In this document: in pieces, positions 63,040 through 64,000 of the stretch
How positions within the stretch are numbered: the stretch's first letter is position 1
Layout of the letters: each line of letters starts with the position of its first letter
Origin: Lutibacter sp. B1
GTDB taxonomy: Bacteria > Bacteroidota > Bacteroidia > Flavobacteriales > Flavobacteriaceae
Assembly: GCF_012524075.1 (NCBI RefSeq)
Contig: NZ_JAAZUI010000006.1
Span: forward strand, 1 to 64,000
Length of the DNA stretch: 64,000 bases
Direction of reading: 5' to 3'
Translations under genes and position numbers: made by a program
Notes under the pieces: model-generated
Database searches by the model: none
The model's input: only the letters and a program-made list of their open reading frames with translations
Told to the model about the DNA's origin: nothing

Positions 63040-63771
63040 ATGAATAAAATAGCAATAGTGACCGGTGGTAATGCCGGCCTAGGTTATGCAACAGCAAAAA
63101 AATTCTGTGACAACGGAATTAAAACATACGTAATTGGAAGATCAAAAGAAAAGACAGAAAATGCTTGTTTAGAAATGGGAAGCAATGCTGTTCCTGTGAT
63201 TTTTGATCTAACAAATTTATCGGAAATCCCGCAATTAATTGAATCAATTGGAAAAAAAGGGACAATTGATATTTTAGTAAACAATGCCGGAATAAACTTA
63301 AAGAAAGATTTTATAGATGTTACTGACGAAGATTTTTCATCAATAATACACACCAACGTTCAAAGCGTATTTACTATTAGCAGAGAAGTTGTAAAAATTA
63401 TGAAAAATACAGGTGGAAGCATCATAAATATAAGTTCAATGGCTTCACAATATGGATTGCCAAAAGTAATTGCATATTCTGCAAGTAAAGGAGCAATTGA
63501 AGCTATGACACGTGCCATGGCTGTAGACTTAGCCTCTTTTGGAATTAGAGTAAATTGTATTGCTCCCGGTTTTATCGAAACAAAAATGTCTGCCAAAGCT
63601 TTAAATAATGATCCTGAAAGAAAAAATAAAGTACTTTCAAGAACTCCAATGGGCATTTTAGGTAAACCATCAGATATAGCTGATGCTGTTTATTATTTTG
63701 CGGGCAGTGAATCAAAATTTGTTACAGGTACCATTTTACCTGTAGATGGTGGAAATAGTATAGGATTTTAA
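63040..63771 (+). CDS. SDR oxidoreductase, probable fructuronate reductase
   Basis: A 243-aa short-chain dehydrogenase. TGGNAGLG at 8-15 binds the cofactor, NNAG is at 81-84, and the catalytic residues are S132/S133, Y146 and K150 (YSASK). It lies between the GH67 gene and uxuA, exactly where the step fructuronate to mannonate is needed; some bacteria use an SDR enzyme for this step instead of the MDR-type UxuB. A KduD-like role is the main alternative. SDR sequence alone does not define substrate. Confidence 0.75.
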   Translation: MNKIAIVTGGNAGLGYATAKKFCDNGIKTYVIGRSKEKTENACLEMGSNAVPVIFDLTNLSEIPQLIESIGKKGTIDILVNNAGINLKKDFIDVTDEDFSSIIHTNVQSVFTISREVVKIMKNTGGSIINISSMASQYGLPKVIAYSASKGAIEAMTRAMAVDLASFGIRVNCIAPGFIETKMSAKALNNDPERKNKVLSRTPMGILGKPSDIADAVYYFAGSESKFVTGTILPVDGGNSIGF

Positions 63772-63784
63772 TTCTTATTTATAA

Positions 63785-64000
63785 ATGATACGAATGCAAC
63801 AAACAATGCGATGGTACGGAGTGCACGATGCTACATCGCTTATTGATATAAAACAATGTGGAGTTACCGGTATTGTTACAGCTTTACATGAAGTACCTAT
63901 TGGCGAAATTTGGACAGTAGAAGCTATTAATGAACGTAAGCAAATTATTGAAAAAGTAGGTTTAGAATGGAAAGTAGTTGAAAGCCTTCCTGTACACGAA
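63785..64000 (+). CDS. uxuA: Mannonate dehydratase (5' end, cut by window)
   Basis: The first 72 codons of a frame that runs off the window. The [36 protein letters not shown] region and VVESLPVHE match the N-terminus of UxuA, which dehydrates mannonate to 2-keto-3-deoxygluconate. It starts 13 bases after the SDR stop. A further in-frame ATG lies at codon 4. Confidence 0.92.
   Translation, partial: MIRMQQTMRWYGVHDATSLIDIKQCGVTGIVTALHEVPIGEIWTVEAINERKQIIEKVGLEWKVVESLPVHE

Overview
The window looks like chromosome of a low-GC member of the Bacteroidota, most likely a marine Flavobacteriaceae. The evidence is the AT-rich sequence, flavobacterial promoters (a -33 TTG/TTTG box, a spacer of about 20 bp, then TAnnTTTG), a DUF4294 gene beside an M42 peptidase, and Bacteroidota-type SPII lipoproteins. 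A 19.9 kb integrative element splits the window at a tRNA-Ser gene. Genus is not determined.

Region 1 (1-18,000), acetate uptake and sensing. After a DUF4294 protein and an M42 aminopeptidase there is a tandem duplication of a two-gene unit: a cNMP-binding/CBS/DUF294 nucleotidyltransferase-like protein plus a DEDDh exonuclease. A convergent minus-strand cluster follows: outer-membrane porin-like protein, DUF4212 protein, ActP-like symporter, a small membrane protein, a symporter/histidine-kinase chimera, a response regulator, and a 1274-aa protein that fuses a PrpE-like and an Acs-like acyl-CoA synthetase. Together they form a plausible sense-import-activate pathway for acetate and propionate.

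Region 2 (18,000-29,300), housekeeping. A zinc-ribbon/HTH protein resembling the N-terminus of IS1-type transposases faces gltBD (glutamate synthase), with repeat and dyad operators between them. Then come a class V aminotransferase, an OB-fold-like lipoprotein, a PepSY-like membrane protein, aroC and a TSUP transporter.

Region 3 (29,389-49,394), the mobile element. It sits at the 3' end of tRNA-Ser(UGA), bounded by a 13-bp att repeat, with matched pairs of integrase arm-type octamers just inside each end. Its backbone is a tyrosine recombinase lacking Arg I, an excisionase-like HTH protein, a 499-aa protein with the motifs of a family-A (Pol I/T7-RNAP-like) polymerase palm, and at the far end a second HTH protein, a beta-rich protein and a 62-aa protein. 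Its cargo is a defence operon (XRE regulator, PLD-SNF2 helicase, Eco57I-type methylase, McrB-like GTPase with an EVE-like domain, McrC-like nuclease, SMC-like ATPase), a DUF6922/AbiEii toxin-antitoxin pair and a cassette-like gene followed by attC-like dyads. No relaxase or secretion genes are visible, so it is better described as a genomic island or IME-like element than as a self-transmissible ICE.

Region 4 (49,400-64,000), glucuronoxylan side-chain and xylose catabolism. After an e(P4)-type acid phosphatase come a minus-strand xylose operon (GntR-type regulator, xylB, xylA, Na+/sugar symporter), a GH43 lipoprotein, a divergent LacI regulator, glucuronate isomerase (uxaC), a GH67 alpha-glucuronidase, an SDR that probably reduces fructuronate, and the 5' part of uxuA, cut by the window end. 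A 15-bp sequence shared by the uxaC/GH67 intergenic region and the 5' coding region of the GH43 gene suggests one LacI-type regulon.
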